From NCBI GenBank assembly GCA_963377175.1, contig CAUJNA010003293.1, positions 244,880 through 308,879 of the forward strand: a DNA stretch of 64,000 nucleotides. The letters run 5' to 3'. The notes beneath the pieces are model-generated. The model saw only the letters and a program-made list of their open reading frames with translations. It was not told the origin of the DNA and made no database searches. The position numbers and the translations under genes are program-made. The DNA comes from Effrenium voratum. Lineage: Eukaryota; Sar; Dinophyceae; Suessiales; Symbiodiniaceae. Every line of letters starts with the position of its first letter. The stretch's first letter is position 1. This document shows positions 12,664 through 55,330 of the stretch, one piece after another.

Positions 12664-13830
12664 GTACCCGAGTACCCCACCCCCGAACGTTCCCCTAGCA
12701 AATGCCTGTTGGTCATGGTGAAAAGGCCGGATGGCCGTGGCGTGCTTTTTGGTGTGCGAATGGACGGTAGGTAGTTGGATTCAGTGTGCCTGCCACTTGT
12801 TGTATTGTGTTTGCCCAGGTCTGTCTGTCTGTCCGTCTGTGTGTCTGTTTCTCTGGAGTTGCTGGTTTGGAGTAAGGCTGAGTAAGGGCACGGACTTTTT
12901 GCCTGTTTCAAACTTCATGGAAGGGCGAAGCCGTTTCTTTATGGCAAGCTGAAGCGGTAGTGTGCCTTCTTATATACTTGACTTTCTTGATAGCAGGGAG
13001 CTCATGTTGGGAGGGGGCCAAAGCACTACCTGCCATTCAATCCGTGGTTTGTCGTGTGAAGGGGTAGGTGCCCAACATAGCATAGCAGGCCCGGTATCAT
13101 GCTCTCCGAAGAATGGTTGATATCTCTAGGCTAGGTCAAGACAGCACTTGCCGAACTAGATCACCCACATGATTCAGGGAAAGGGCGACAAAGCCAATGC
13201 TTTACACGATTTCTGTCCTCCAAACCCTCCCAATTGGTAGTGCAGTCCCAGATGCTCTTGATCCTAAATTCCAATCGCACGCGAAGCATGAACTTGCGCC
13301 ACTTCAACCGTTGCCAACATCAGGCAGCAACACCTCGGCCGGGCGCACATTCGGTTGCTTCATGAGGGGCCAGCCTTCTGTCCTTGCCGCAACCCCGCGG
13401 TCGTTCTTTCCCAAGCCCCAAACCGCCGGGTCTTCGGCGTCCCCTTTTCAGAGCGAAGCTCTCAGGCCTCGCGGAGCGGCAGGCGAGCGGCGGATCGGTT
13501 TTTTAACCAAACAAACATGATCAACCATGGGGGTTTTGGGTGGGGAACGGGCCTTCTGACGTGAAGCCATCCATTGTGGAGGGCTCCAGGAGACTAACCA
13601 GCCTGCCCAGCGAATCATGCGACAAAAAAAGCAACAACAATGTCTCAACCGTCTTTTCTCCTCACTTAAATTCGATCCCAAATGGTCTCCCCTTCTCTCA
13701 TTCGCGGAGCCCGGCGCAAGCCGCCAAGTCTGGCCCATCAAGGCGGATATAGCTTGTGTTTGCTGATGTGAAGTCAAAAGGCAGAGCAGGCTCTTTACTG
13801 GGGTCATTACTTTGACGGTTTGTGGGGGTC

Positions 13831-13889
13831 ATCAAAGTCAGAAATGGGACTGTTTCCCTTTAACCCACCACTTCGGGGGTGACTTTGAT
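13831..13889. mobile_element. 59-bp inverted-repeat element, copy 1
   Basis: The ends ATCAAAGTCA and TGACTTTGAT are perfect 10-bp inverted repeats enclosing TTTCCCTTTAACCCACCACTT. A second copy of the same length lies at 16,895-16,953 in the same orientation, and similarity extends over about 110 bp in total (13,803-13,912 against 16,867-16,977). This size and structure fit a miniature inverted-repeat or introner-like element. Confidence 0.6.
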
Positions 13890-13929
13890 CGTGGTAACAT
13901 AATGAGGCCAGCGTTGCCAACCACGGGTG

Positions 13930-13976
13930 GGAACCAAAGGCTTATCGTTGTCGGAACCAAAGGCTTATCGTTGTCC
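13930..13976. repeat. Two-copy tandem repeat
   Basis: The unit GGAACCAAAGGCTTATCGTT plus GTC occurs twice head to tail. A second small duplication (CTAAAGCCCACCCTT, near 14.0 and 14.05 kb) follows, separated by a short TA run. Confidence 0.8.
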
Positions 13977-14538
13977 GGTGCTTCCCTTGTCTTTTCTAAA
14001 GCCCACCCTTGCACACCTGGAGAGTATATATATATATATGTATGGTGTTCTAAAGCCCACCCTTCCTGGACACCTTGGAGTGGTGTGAAAAGGACTGCAA
14101 CGGCAGATACCTGCTGCTTCGCATGGGAACACCCCCCGTGCCACTTGGAACACCTGCCAGATCATCCCCAACGCCTCTCTCGTGCCTGGCTTAGCATCGG
14201 GCGGCGGTGGCGGTCTCCCAGGCTTTGGTAAGGAGTTGCAGCTCTTCCCCATACATGGAACCCCTGGAACCCCCCACAAAAGGGTCCAACTGCCGGCAAG
14301 AGGTCCTCTACAAAAGGTGTTTGGGGTTCCACGTTGAATCTGAAGACTATGCGGCCGTTTGTGTGGCAAAACGGTTGGTTTGTTTGTTTTTTCCCCGACA
14401 AATCCGCAAAGCGAGAATCTGGGCAAACGTCGAGTTTATGAACCGAAACTAGAGTTCCAGTGTTGTGGGCACAAGACCTGATGGCTGGAGGTTATAAGGG
14501 ATAGTCATTGATCCTTTGATTCGGTGTTGGAGCAACAT

Positions 14539-14676
14539 AACGAGGGTGTTCACTGGGAAGCGACCATGGACTACATGAGGAGTTGTGATGGCACGGTCAA
14601 TGAGTCAGGGATTTTCGAGCCGCTCCTGCAACTGGCTCAGACCTCGCGGAACTCTGGCTGGGGAGCAAGGCCTGTA
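14539..14676 (+). CDS. Weak candidate exon upstream of the FKBP gene
   Basis: The frame contains GVHWEATMDYMRSCDGTVNE, then SGIFEPLLQLAQTS, then RNSGWGARP, with good codon use and a possible acceptor ending CATAACGAG. It might be an exon of an upstream gene or of a longer FKBP transcript. No phase-matched partner was found. Confidence 0.25.
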
Positions 14677-14863
14677 GCCGTGAGTTTCTGTTGGCCAATT
14701 GTTCAAGGTTCGCGGATTGTCCTGGGTGTATCCCAAGGCTGTCAATCAACATCTGTGATATGGAATGTTTGCAGCAATCGCCCGCGTGCAAGAGACGGGT
14801 CCGATGCAATGCTTAAACGTCTCAGTGCTCCCATAGTGCCACGTGCTCAGCTCGCTTCGCTCC

Positions 14864-16094
14864 ATGGACCGCCCCAAGCGTGCTCCGACGTTGTCGCCGG
14901 GCGACGGCAGGAAGCGGGATTGGGCAGCCATCCTGTCTCACATAGAGCTGGATTGGCTGGAGGAGCAGCCGGGCTGTGAGCGGAACAACCGCGACGGCGA
15001 CACCGTGGCCTTCAGACACTTGGTGCTAAATGACCCGTAATGTAATGTTGACCCCACATTATTAATCAACTCCAGCGCATTAAGGAGGGGGTGTCCCTGG
15101 GTTTAGTGAGGATTCATCACTTTTGGAGGGAAACACCCCCCATGTTCATCAGCAGAGGTGTATCCGGGGTCAACATCACTTTGCCGTACGCAAAGGGACA
15201 CCAAATAGGGACGGGCAATTGGTAGAGCCCTATTTCGCCCTCAGGACACAAGGGATTTATCGCCGAGCTGCCTGCTGGCAAGACGACGGATGCCCAGGGC
15301 AAGCCTCTGCAGGTTGGCACGCAGATGGACTCCAACATCAATCCCAAAAGTAAGGAGGATGGGGGCTGGCAAACTCTTTCAAAGAAAGTACCATGGCCGC
15401 CTTTAGATAAAATCCCAAAGGAGGTTTGCCAAATGTGTTGCAAGGCGCATGGCCACCTGTAGAACGCGGTTTGCCAAAGTTGATAGCATGGCCACCTTCA
15501 GAACGCGGTTTAGCAAATTGTTTCAAGAAACATGGCCACATCTAGAACACGATTGCCGGATTTGCTCGAGAAGCATGGCCACCACAGATGGACAGCCAAG
15601 AGAGGTTTGCCAAATTTGGTTAACCGACCTTGATTTTTCATCTTTTGATGGAAGCCCAAAGGATATTGTATACACTAGGTAGTCCAAGCATTCCTAAATC
15701 AGGTGAATCGCACCCTGAGGATCGGCCGTTGGAGTTTATGCTGGGAACCCCCAAGCTGGTGGTAGGTATGGAAGCGGTGCTGCGCGTTATGTGCGAGGGT
15801 GAGAAGGTGAGGGCCAAAATCCCGGGGCCTTTGGCCTACAACACAGTTCCCGGGTTTCTGCCCTACGATACCGTGGTACTCTACGAGATGGACGCGGTGA
15901 CCATCACCCGAGGAGCGGGCACTGTACCTGTGGAATCTTTGGGCGAGCCATCCGCGCCCTGGCCACGGGTTTTGCTGCCGGCGCTGGCGCTGCCTGTGCT
16001 GGCTGTGCTGGGGTTCGTTTTCCATGTTCGCGGGAGGGGCAAGGAAGGCAAGGAAGGCAAGAAGGGCAAGAAAGAAGGTAAGAAGAAGCGCTGA
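14864..16094 (+). CDS. FKBP-type peptidyl-prolyl cis-trans isomerase, C-terminal membrane anchor (three exons)
   Basis: This gene encodes a proline isomerase of the FK506-binding family, probably held on the ER membrane facing the cytosol. Exon 1 (14,864 to about 15,035) contains CERNNRDGDTVAF, the usual start of the FKBP fold. Exon 2 (about 15,245-15,349, donor GTAAGG) contains GTQMDS, aligned with the Phe-Asp-Ser strand. Exon 3 (15,703-16,094) contains FMLGTPKLVVGMEAV, MCEGEKVRAKIP, LAYN and VVLYEMDAV. Exons 2 and 3 join in phase; the exon 1 to 2 junction is unresolved. The key Asp and the Tyr of the binding pocket are present, but the usual pocket Trp is Met (GMEA for GWEE), so catalysis may be weak. 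After the fold come about 19 hydrophobic residues (VLLPALALPVLAVLGFVF), a K/G/E-rich tail, and a terminal KKKR, which fits the KKxx ER-retrieval signal. The start at 14,864 is the first in-frame ATG before the conserved part; an upstream exon is possible. Confidence 0.8.
15392..15590. repeat. Minisatellite in FKBP intron 2
   Basis: Five diverged copies of a unit built on CATGGCCACC, AGAACGCGGTTTGCCAAA start at about 15,392, 15,448, 15,487, 15,531 and 15,574, so the period varies from about 39 to 56 bp. The array fills most of the intron between the second and third FKBP exons. Confidence 0.7.
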
Positions 16095-16894
16095 GGAGCT
16101 GAAAGCTCAAGCCGGATTCGCCAAAAGCGCCTAAACTGGTGGGATCACCAAAAGCGTATCCCGTGTGAATCCATCGGCATATTGTTGACCTCTCATGAAT
16201 GACACCCCTCCACTCAATATCAAGTCTAAGGGGACTCGGGTCCGACCCTCCGGACAATGATTAGGGCGTTTCATCAGGGGTCAGCGATTTGAAGCCCTCG
16301 ACTTCCGGGTCCATGGACCCGGCGACCATCGGACTCTATCGTCTTCAAAGCGCTGGCAGTCAGAATCTGCATGTCCTGACCGTCTTGGCCTTTGGCCGAA
16401 GCTTCATGATCCAAGCAGTCGAGATTTCTTGAATGTGTGAGGGGTTTGTTAGTGCCCATTGGCTGGGAAAGCGGAAAAGGGAATCCCTCCATTTTCCCCC
16501 GCCCCTTAGAGTGTTCCAACCGAGGCCAACTGGACTGCTGCAGCCGCGAAGCAAAAACAGCTTGGGTCATAGGATCCACCCTGTCTCCCCCCCCGCCCCC
16601 CAAAGAAAAAGAGAGAGAATCAGCTAATCCGGCGGAAGGGGATCCTATGATTGGGCGGGAGCTGCGCGCAGCTGCGCTGTAAGCTGTAAGCTTTCAAGAT
16701 CCCGGGTCGAGTAGACGATGTGCATGTGTTGCAGTCTAGGGGCGTTTGTTTGTTTTGGTCCTAGTGTCGCTCATGCGAACCCTCACGCTCCTTGAGACAG
16801 ACATTTCGTCGCTCTGAGCTGCAGGGCTCAGAACCCACTGATGTAATGACGATAAATATAGCTGTGGTCATTGTTTTGACGGTTTCTGGAGGTT

Positions 16895-16953
16895 ATCAAA
16901 GTCAGAAAATGGGGTTGTTTCCCTTTAACCCACCACTTAGGGGTGACTTTGAT
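16895..16953. mobile_element. 59-bp inverted-repeat element, copy 2
   Basis: This is the second copy of the element at 13,831-13,889, with the same perfect ATCAAAGTCA / TGACTTTGAT ends and the same 59-bp length. Inside, GTTTCCCTTTAACCCACCAC is conserved while flanking bases differ. Confidence 0.6.
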
Positions 16954-17129
16954 CATAGTAAAATAATGAGGCCAGTATAGGTTCGAGCGTTGGGCTCTCA
17001 CGGTCAATCTCGAACACGGAAGACACAACCACTGTCCACAATTCGCCAATGATTGGCTACCTGGAGCTCTTTTGGCGCCGCCATCGCTGCCGGCGCTGCA
17101 GTTTCCAGGCCCTCTCGTGTTTCAAAAGG

Positions 17130-17201
17130 TCTCAAAATGGGTGGGTTTCCCTTTGCGTTCTCTTCAAAACACAGCCAAAAGGGCCCCCCTCTATTTTGAG
17201 A
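17130..17201. mobile_element. Introner-like element with TCTCAAAATG ends
   Basis: TCTCAAAATG at the left and TATTTTGAGA at the right form a 10-bp inverted repeat with one mismatch around 72 bp. The left end is preceded by G and the right end followed by CAG, so the unit could be spliced as a GT-AG intron (AAAAG|GTCTCA ... GAGACAG|GCCACC). The same ends occur inside a confident intron at 49.63 kb. Whether the flanks here are exons is uncertain. Confidence 0.5.
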
Positions 17202-17205
17202 CAGG

Positions 17206-18790
17206 CCACCAGGCTTCTGCAAGGGCTTGTAAGCTTCCTAACGCGTGCACAAGCCCACGCTTGGCTTGTGGTTAGGGGACCAAGGCCGTGTAAGGGTTGG
17301 GCGACACAAAATTAATGCATGCATGTTTAGAGGCGTGCGTGGCGGTCAGAATTTGGGTTTGGTGGAGATGCATGTACAGACCCCAACTTTCTGGATCTCA
17401 AGGCTTGCAAAGCTTGGAGTGAAGATACCGTAGCCTTTTGTAAGACTCTAAAATCGGCACTATGATTTGGGCATGCAACACCACAGATATCTGGGCTTGG
17501 CGGTGGTCTTAAACCTGTTCAGTCAAACCCAGGGTGGGAAGGCGTGGTGCCCCGAGGAAGGATCCCCTTGTGTGCGCTCAGAAAACTGCACAAGAATGCC
17601 ATGTTTGATCCTGCAGCACCTTGCGCGTTGTCAAAAGCGGATAAGACACCTCATGGCGGTGCATGGCTGCAAGGCACCGAAGGGCCCCCATTCAGCCGGA
17701 CGTCAACAGGAACAAGACGAAGCCTTGTCAAGGGTTTGTCTCAGAATGAGGCACCCCTCCAAATGAGTGATTTCCTGCAACATTCAACTAACAAGGGCAT
17801 CTTATTTTATGGCACGTATGCAGAACCCTCGAAAACGCAAGGGTTTTTCCTTTTTGTGTTCGCCTGAGTTGCCCGGAAAATCAGGGCTTTGGCAGTGTTC
17901 CTACAAATCTTCCCATTTGTGCCATGGTCAAACCACGTGTTGTGGGTCAACTTGGGATGATCCGCCCAAGGGCTCGTGTTTGCATTTTGATGAGGGAGCC
18001 AGCTGACCTGGCCCATGTTCGGCTTGGGTTGCGCAGGTTTTCGGCGCCAGAGCGCAAGCTGGAGATTTGGCCACCGGTTCGGCGGCCAACAGTGTTTCCT
18101 GGCCGCAACGCTGGTGTACTTGACAAGCTGAAATCTCGATCAAAGTTCGAGCACTGCTTCATAACCCAGCACTGGCCCTTGTCGGGACACGCAGAAGCAG
18201 CGCGCGACAACTTCACGCCCCAATTTCGAGTCAAATCCAGTCAGACCAATTTGAGCAGAGGGCCAAGTTGGAGCATGATGTCCTGTTTTTGTTGTGCCAA
18301 TAGGCCACATATGACCGATGTGTTGAGTTTGCTTGACCTGGGGACACTGGTGTTGGAGCAGAAAACCTAGCTTGTGAAGCAGCCCTCGCGATTCTGAGGT
18401 TTCTCAGAGGACCTGCATTTGGAGAGCGCGAACCTGACGACTTGGGAGGAAGGCCTGGAAATGCATGTTGAAATCGCGTGTATACATGTGGTACTCCTCG
18501 CCACAAAAAGAAAAACAACTACACATGTTTTCAGATCTTCGCTGCATGTTGCCCCCGATCACCAAGCAGATTAAAATAAAATAAACAAAGCAGTATTTCT
18601 GGCATTTGGCCCTGCTCTAGACTAAACACCATCAGGAAGAAGCATCTCTGGTTTTATTTTTAGTATTTTGGGGATGTTGCGACCAAATAAACAACAAACA
18701 CTGTTCATCCATGGTGGGGTTAGGACTGGCTTGTGTCTTTTTTTGCCTTTTGGTCTAGTGTCTCTGTGCTAATATTGGGCAACTTCATAA
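17206..18790. other. Non-coding stretch
   Basis: No confident gene was seen. One + strand frame of 148 codons (17,924-18,370) and several antisense frames overlap it, but composition does not single out any of them. A partial match to the dinoflagellate spliced leader near 17.43 kb is discussed among the rejected items. Confidence 0.4.
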
Positions 18791-18802
18791 CATGTTGAAC
18801 AT

Positions 18803-19050
18803 CATTTGCGCACCAAGCTGAGAGCCTCGGAAAGTTTGCGCAACATGTGGCCGGCGTGCAAGAGACCAAAGCAGAGAACAAACTTTCCAGCCCTGGCGAG
18901 GGCAGGATTGTTTGTTCGGTCTAGTTGCTCTGCGGAAATTGTGGGCAACACAACATGGTGCGCAGCATTGCCAAATGTTGCGCAACATTTGCGAACCAAG
19001 CTGAGAGCCTCGGACATGTTGCGCAATGTTGCGCAGTGCTGCGCAGCATT
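18803..19050. repeat. Direct repeat and palindrome cluster (TTGCGCAA type)
   Basis: The 28-bp block CATTTGCGMACCAAGCTGAG plus AGCCTCGG occurs at 18,803-18,830 and 18,986-19,013. Between and after the copies there are many GTTGCGCAACA and TGCGCAG words, including the perfect 14-bp palindrome ATGTTGCGCAACAT at 18,975-18,988. This could be a small mobile element or a cruciform-forming tract. Confidence 0.6.
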
Positions 19051-19379
19051 TGTGACTTTTTGCAAATATGTTCATCTTTTTTGGTGGCCTGAACGCAAGA
19101 CTCCCAAGAAATTTATCTGCGCAACTTTGGATCTTGGCTCCAGTCCATTTTTTCAAAGTTCGTCCAGACACTTGTTGTTTCTTTTTTTCTCAGGCCCTTC
19201 TTGTTCCCTGCTTGGCTTGACCCTCATTTTTGAGAGGAACATGATGTACACTGCTCAGTTTGGTTTTTGAGGAGAGGAATCCTGATTTGACAAATGCTGG
19301 AAAAATACCGCATTTTTTGTACTTTGTTTTCTTGCCGGGAAGCAGGCTTATGTTGATTGAAACACTGCCCAGTGGTTGG

Positions 19380-20040
19380 CTTGGCTCAGTTCGTGCATAC
19401 TCAAAGTTTCATGGAATGAGATATCCGCAATAAACCTTTTGAAATGGAAATTGAGTTTTAATGTCAACTTGCAATTTCAATAGTTATTCTCTGCAGTTTG
19501 AAGCATAAAGAAATGCAATTGCTGAAGGCTGGCCTTGTATTGAACTTGAACAAGCAATTGAGTTTGGGTTCCCATATTTGATTCTCAATACATGTTATTG
19601 AGACTGTTCTAAAATAATGAAACTAGATAAACAACACACCAATTGGATAGGAATTGCTTTCCAAAGGATATTTTGATAGAGGTGAACTGAGCACCTTTAT
19701 AATCAATTTGAATGTCACTTTCATGAAGCAATTTTGAAGGGATTTTCTCAACATTGAAGGTTTGCTGAGTTCCCCTGCAAAATGATAAGAGTGAAACAAC
19801 GATACCAGAGTTGCTGCAGGCACCTTGATGCTGCCTTTTGCGTACTACGCTGATCGCTTACTACAGGTGGATGAGACTCAAGATTCAAGATGCTGAAAAA
19901 AATGTTTGGGGAATCTTGAGCCTTTACCTCAAAGTGGCTTTAAAGTCAAGTTTCACAAGAATCAAGATTCAAGATTCTGAAAGACTGTTTCTGATGCATT
20001 TTGCATCTCAACACACTAAATAATGCAATCGTAGTAGGTG
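19380..20040. other. AT-rich island upstream of the large gene
   Basis: About 650 bp are AT-rich with no coding character. A 12-bp word AGATTCAAGATTC is repeated near 19.87 and 19.97 kb. It resembles the islands at 4.3 and 62.5 kb. Confidence 0.5.
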
Positions 20041-20069
20041 TTATATTTTTTGTTTATTTAAGACACTGC

Positions 20070-20090
20070 TCTATCTAATCTATCTATCTA

Positions 20091-20173
<83 letters not shown>

Positions 20174-20306
20174 GTCTATCTGTCTATCTGTCTATCTGTC
20201 TATCTGTCTATCTGTCTATCTGTCTGTCTGTGTGTCTGTCTATCTGTCTATCTGTCTGTCAATCTAGTCTATCTAGTCTATCTATCTATCTATCTATCTA
20301 TCTATT
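20070..20306. repeat. (TCTG/TCTA)n microsatellite
   Basis: About 235 bp are made of TCTG and TCTA tetranucleotides in phased blocks. The whole tract is pyrimidine-rich on the + strand and lies about 200 bp before the first detected exon of the large gene, so it could contribute to the upstream intron's pyrimidine tract. Confidence 0.9.
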
Positions 20307-20516
20307 TATGTTTTTTATTTATTTATTTACCTTTTTATTTCTGTATTTATTATTGTTTGTTTTGTTGGGGAGTATGCACATGTTTGTGTATATATATATA
20401 TATTGTAGACATGTGTGCGTGCCTGCAAGTGAGCATTCAAAGGATGCGCTGCAGTAGCCCATGCTGTTGTGATGATTTGCAAGCTGGATGACATGATTGC
20501 ACAACGCTGAGACGAG

Positions 20517-53307
<32,791 letters not shown>

Positions 53308-55330
53308 GGCAGGGAGTCATGCCTTCCCGGCGGCAAGATTATGAACTTGTTTATTTGCACACTCGCATTTGTAAAGCTTGTAAAGTCGGCGCAGTGTGTT
53401 CCGTGCTCCAGCTGTTAGCTAGCAGGGCGCAGCTTCGAAGCCTAATTAGCAGACTTGTGAGCCAATGCAATGACACAAGTGCTTTGCAGTTTGCGTCGCC
53501 TTCACAGCGAGAAGAGCGACATCAAACACATCGCTGAGTAAGTTTACCAACAGCAGCCTTCTTAGCTTAGTTCTACGTCTTCTGCCTATCGATGGTGTCC
53601 CAGCAATTTCTCACCAGCGTTGGTGCTTGTCCACGCGCTGACAGCTGTTGCAAAGGATGGGCCCAGCTCTTTGCATTTGCGGCTTTGCGTCCTTACGTGT
53701 TTGCTTGTTTCTGTGTGTGTGTGTGTCCGCAAATGAGATCAAACCTTCGTGGCAATTTGGAAGTGCTTATCTTTCAGAGTGACAAGCACGGGTCGCCCGG
53801 GGCACAACGAGTTTCATGTAGATCCTCCAAGGCTTGCCTTTGAGAAGGCGACTCGTAGCCTGCGCTGCCAGTGAGAGGCCGCAGCTTTCCTTTCGGCTTG
53901 CCGATCTAGCGGCGCGAGCAGATGCAGAGATGTGGCACATCAACGCAGCCTTTACTTAAAGCTCCCATGAGACTTGTGGCCTTGTTGCTTTGCAGAAGGT
54001 TCAACATGACTCGAGTTGCCGATCAGCCATTTGCTCCAGGCAACAGAGTCGATTCTTTGCAAAGGCCAAGTGAACTCCTCGCTACCGCAGTTTTGTCACT
54101 TTCTATGCATGCACGCCACCAAATCACTTCAAACCTCGGGTGGATCAACTGTCGCGGGGGCACAACGCATACGAGCGCACAGGCGCTGCAAAACATCAGG
54201 CGTGAACATTTGCTTGGAATATTGCACGTGACAATCCCAAGCGAGGCTGTTGCTTCATTGGGCATGTTTGCCTAACCGGCCCTCTCGCAGACACGACCAT
54301 AGCTTCTTTGTCCCGCGTCCGGGTTGCGATGGCTTCTGTCATTGGCAGAAGGAGGGGGAACATCCTGTTCTTGGGCATACCGAACAAGTGCCTTTTTCAG
54401 CCCCCATGTCACGGCCCAAATATGATGTCATGCATCCAAACTTTGAAGAGCTGGTGTAATTCATCGCGCTTGTTCTTAGCAAATGATCCCAATGCAACAG
54501 CCTGATTCTAAGTCGCGCGAATCACACTCGCCCTCTCAATATTTGAAAAGGTCCCCAATGTGGACAACCACATTTTGCTGCAGAGACACTGGCAAATCAC
54601 TCACGGCTTCTGCGGTCCCACCCCCCGTCGCTCAAATTCCCCTGTGGACCTTCACAGCGGCAATTTCATTTCAGTGGACCGAAAGCCATGAAAGTGTAAG
54701 CAGACATTGAGTGACACATGACTCCCTGACAACTTAGGGCTTGCGTTTCCAGGTTCCACATGATATGGTTTTGCGTGTCCAAACTCCGGGCGGAGACAGA
54801 CCCAGAAAGAGACCCGAATGGACACCTAGTATTTGTTGGGGTGCCCTTATCCTGAGAAACTCCCTTAATGCTTTGTTTCGTTTCAAGGATGGGGGGCCTG
54901 CCTTGGGGCAGCCATCTTGGAAGGGCGCTCCACATGCACGTCATGTTGATTGTTAAAGTGAGGGAGGCTTGGACAATTAATGGTCCAATGTCGTTTTTTC
55001 TTTGCCAACTAAAACAGCTCATGTTCTGTTCTATGGGGGTGTGTTTGACATCCCATGTCATATGACTCAGAGCATTCGAATTTCCCGCTCTCAAGATGTT
55101 CGGTGCCCCATCAGGTCCCAAGTCATGCAGAGAACACAACGAGTCCCCACTGCTTGTACGTTTTTGCGTTGTTATCACCGGGTCCTTCATGTGGGAGCCC
55201 CTTTTGGAAGGTTTCCAAATGGGCGCCAAACAGATTTCAGCGATCTTTTGCTTGGCACCCCGTCCAATTTCTAGCCAACCTCCTCCCCCTCCATGCCATT
55301 CCCCCCCCCCCTCCGCCCCGGTACCTGCAG
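53308..55330. other. Intergenic stretch between the large gene and the next gene
   Basis: No convincing exon was seen here. Frames are short and of mixed composition on both strands. It should contain the 3' end of the large gene and the start of the gene that follows, but no poly(A) or spliced-leader acceptor site could be identified. Confidence 0.4.

Noticed and set aside
17426..17445. CCGTAGCCTTTTGTAAG, resembling the dinoflagellate spliced leader CCGTAGCCATTTTGGCTCAAG
   Set aside because: Only the first eight bases and a following TTTTG match; the rest differs and no retrocopied gene follows it.
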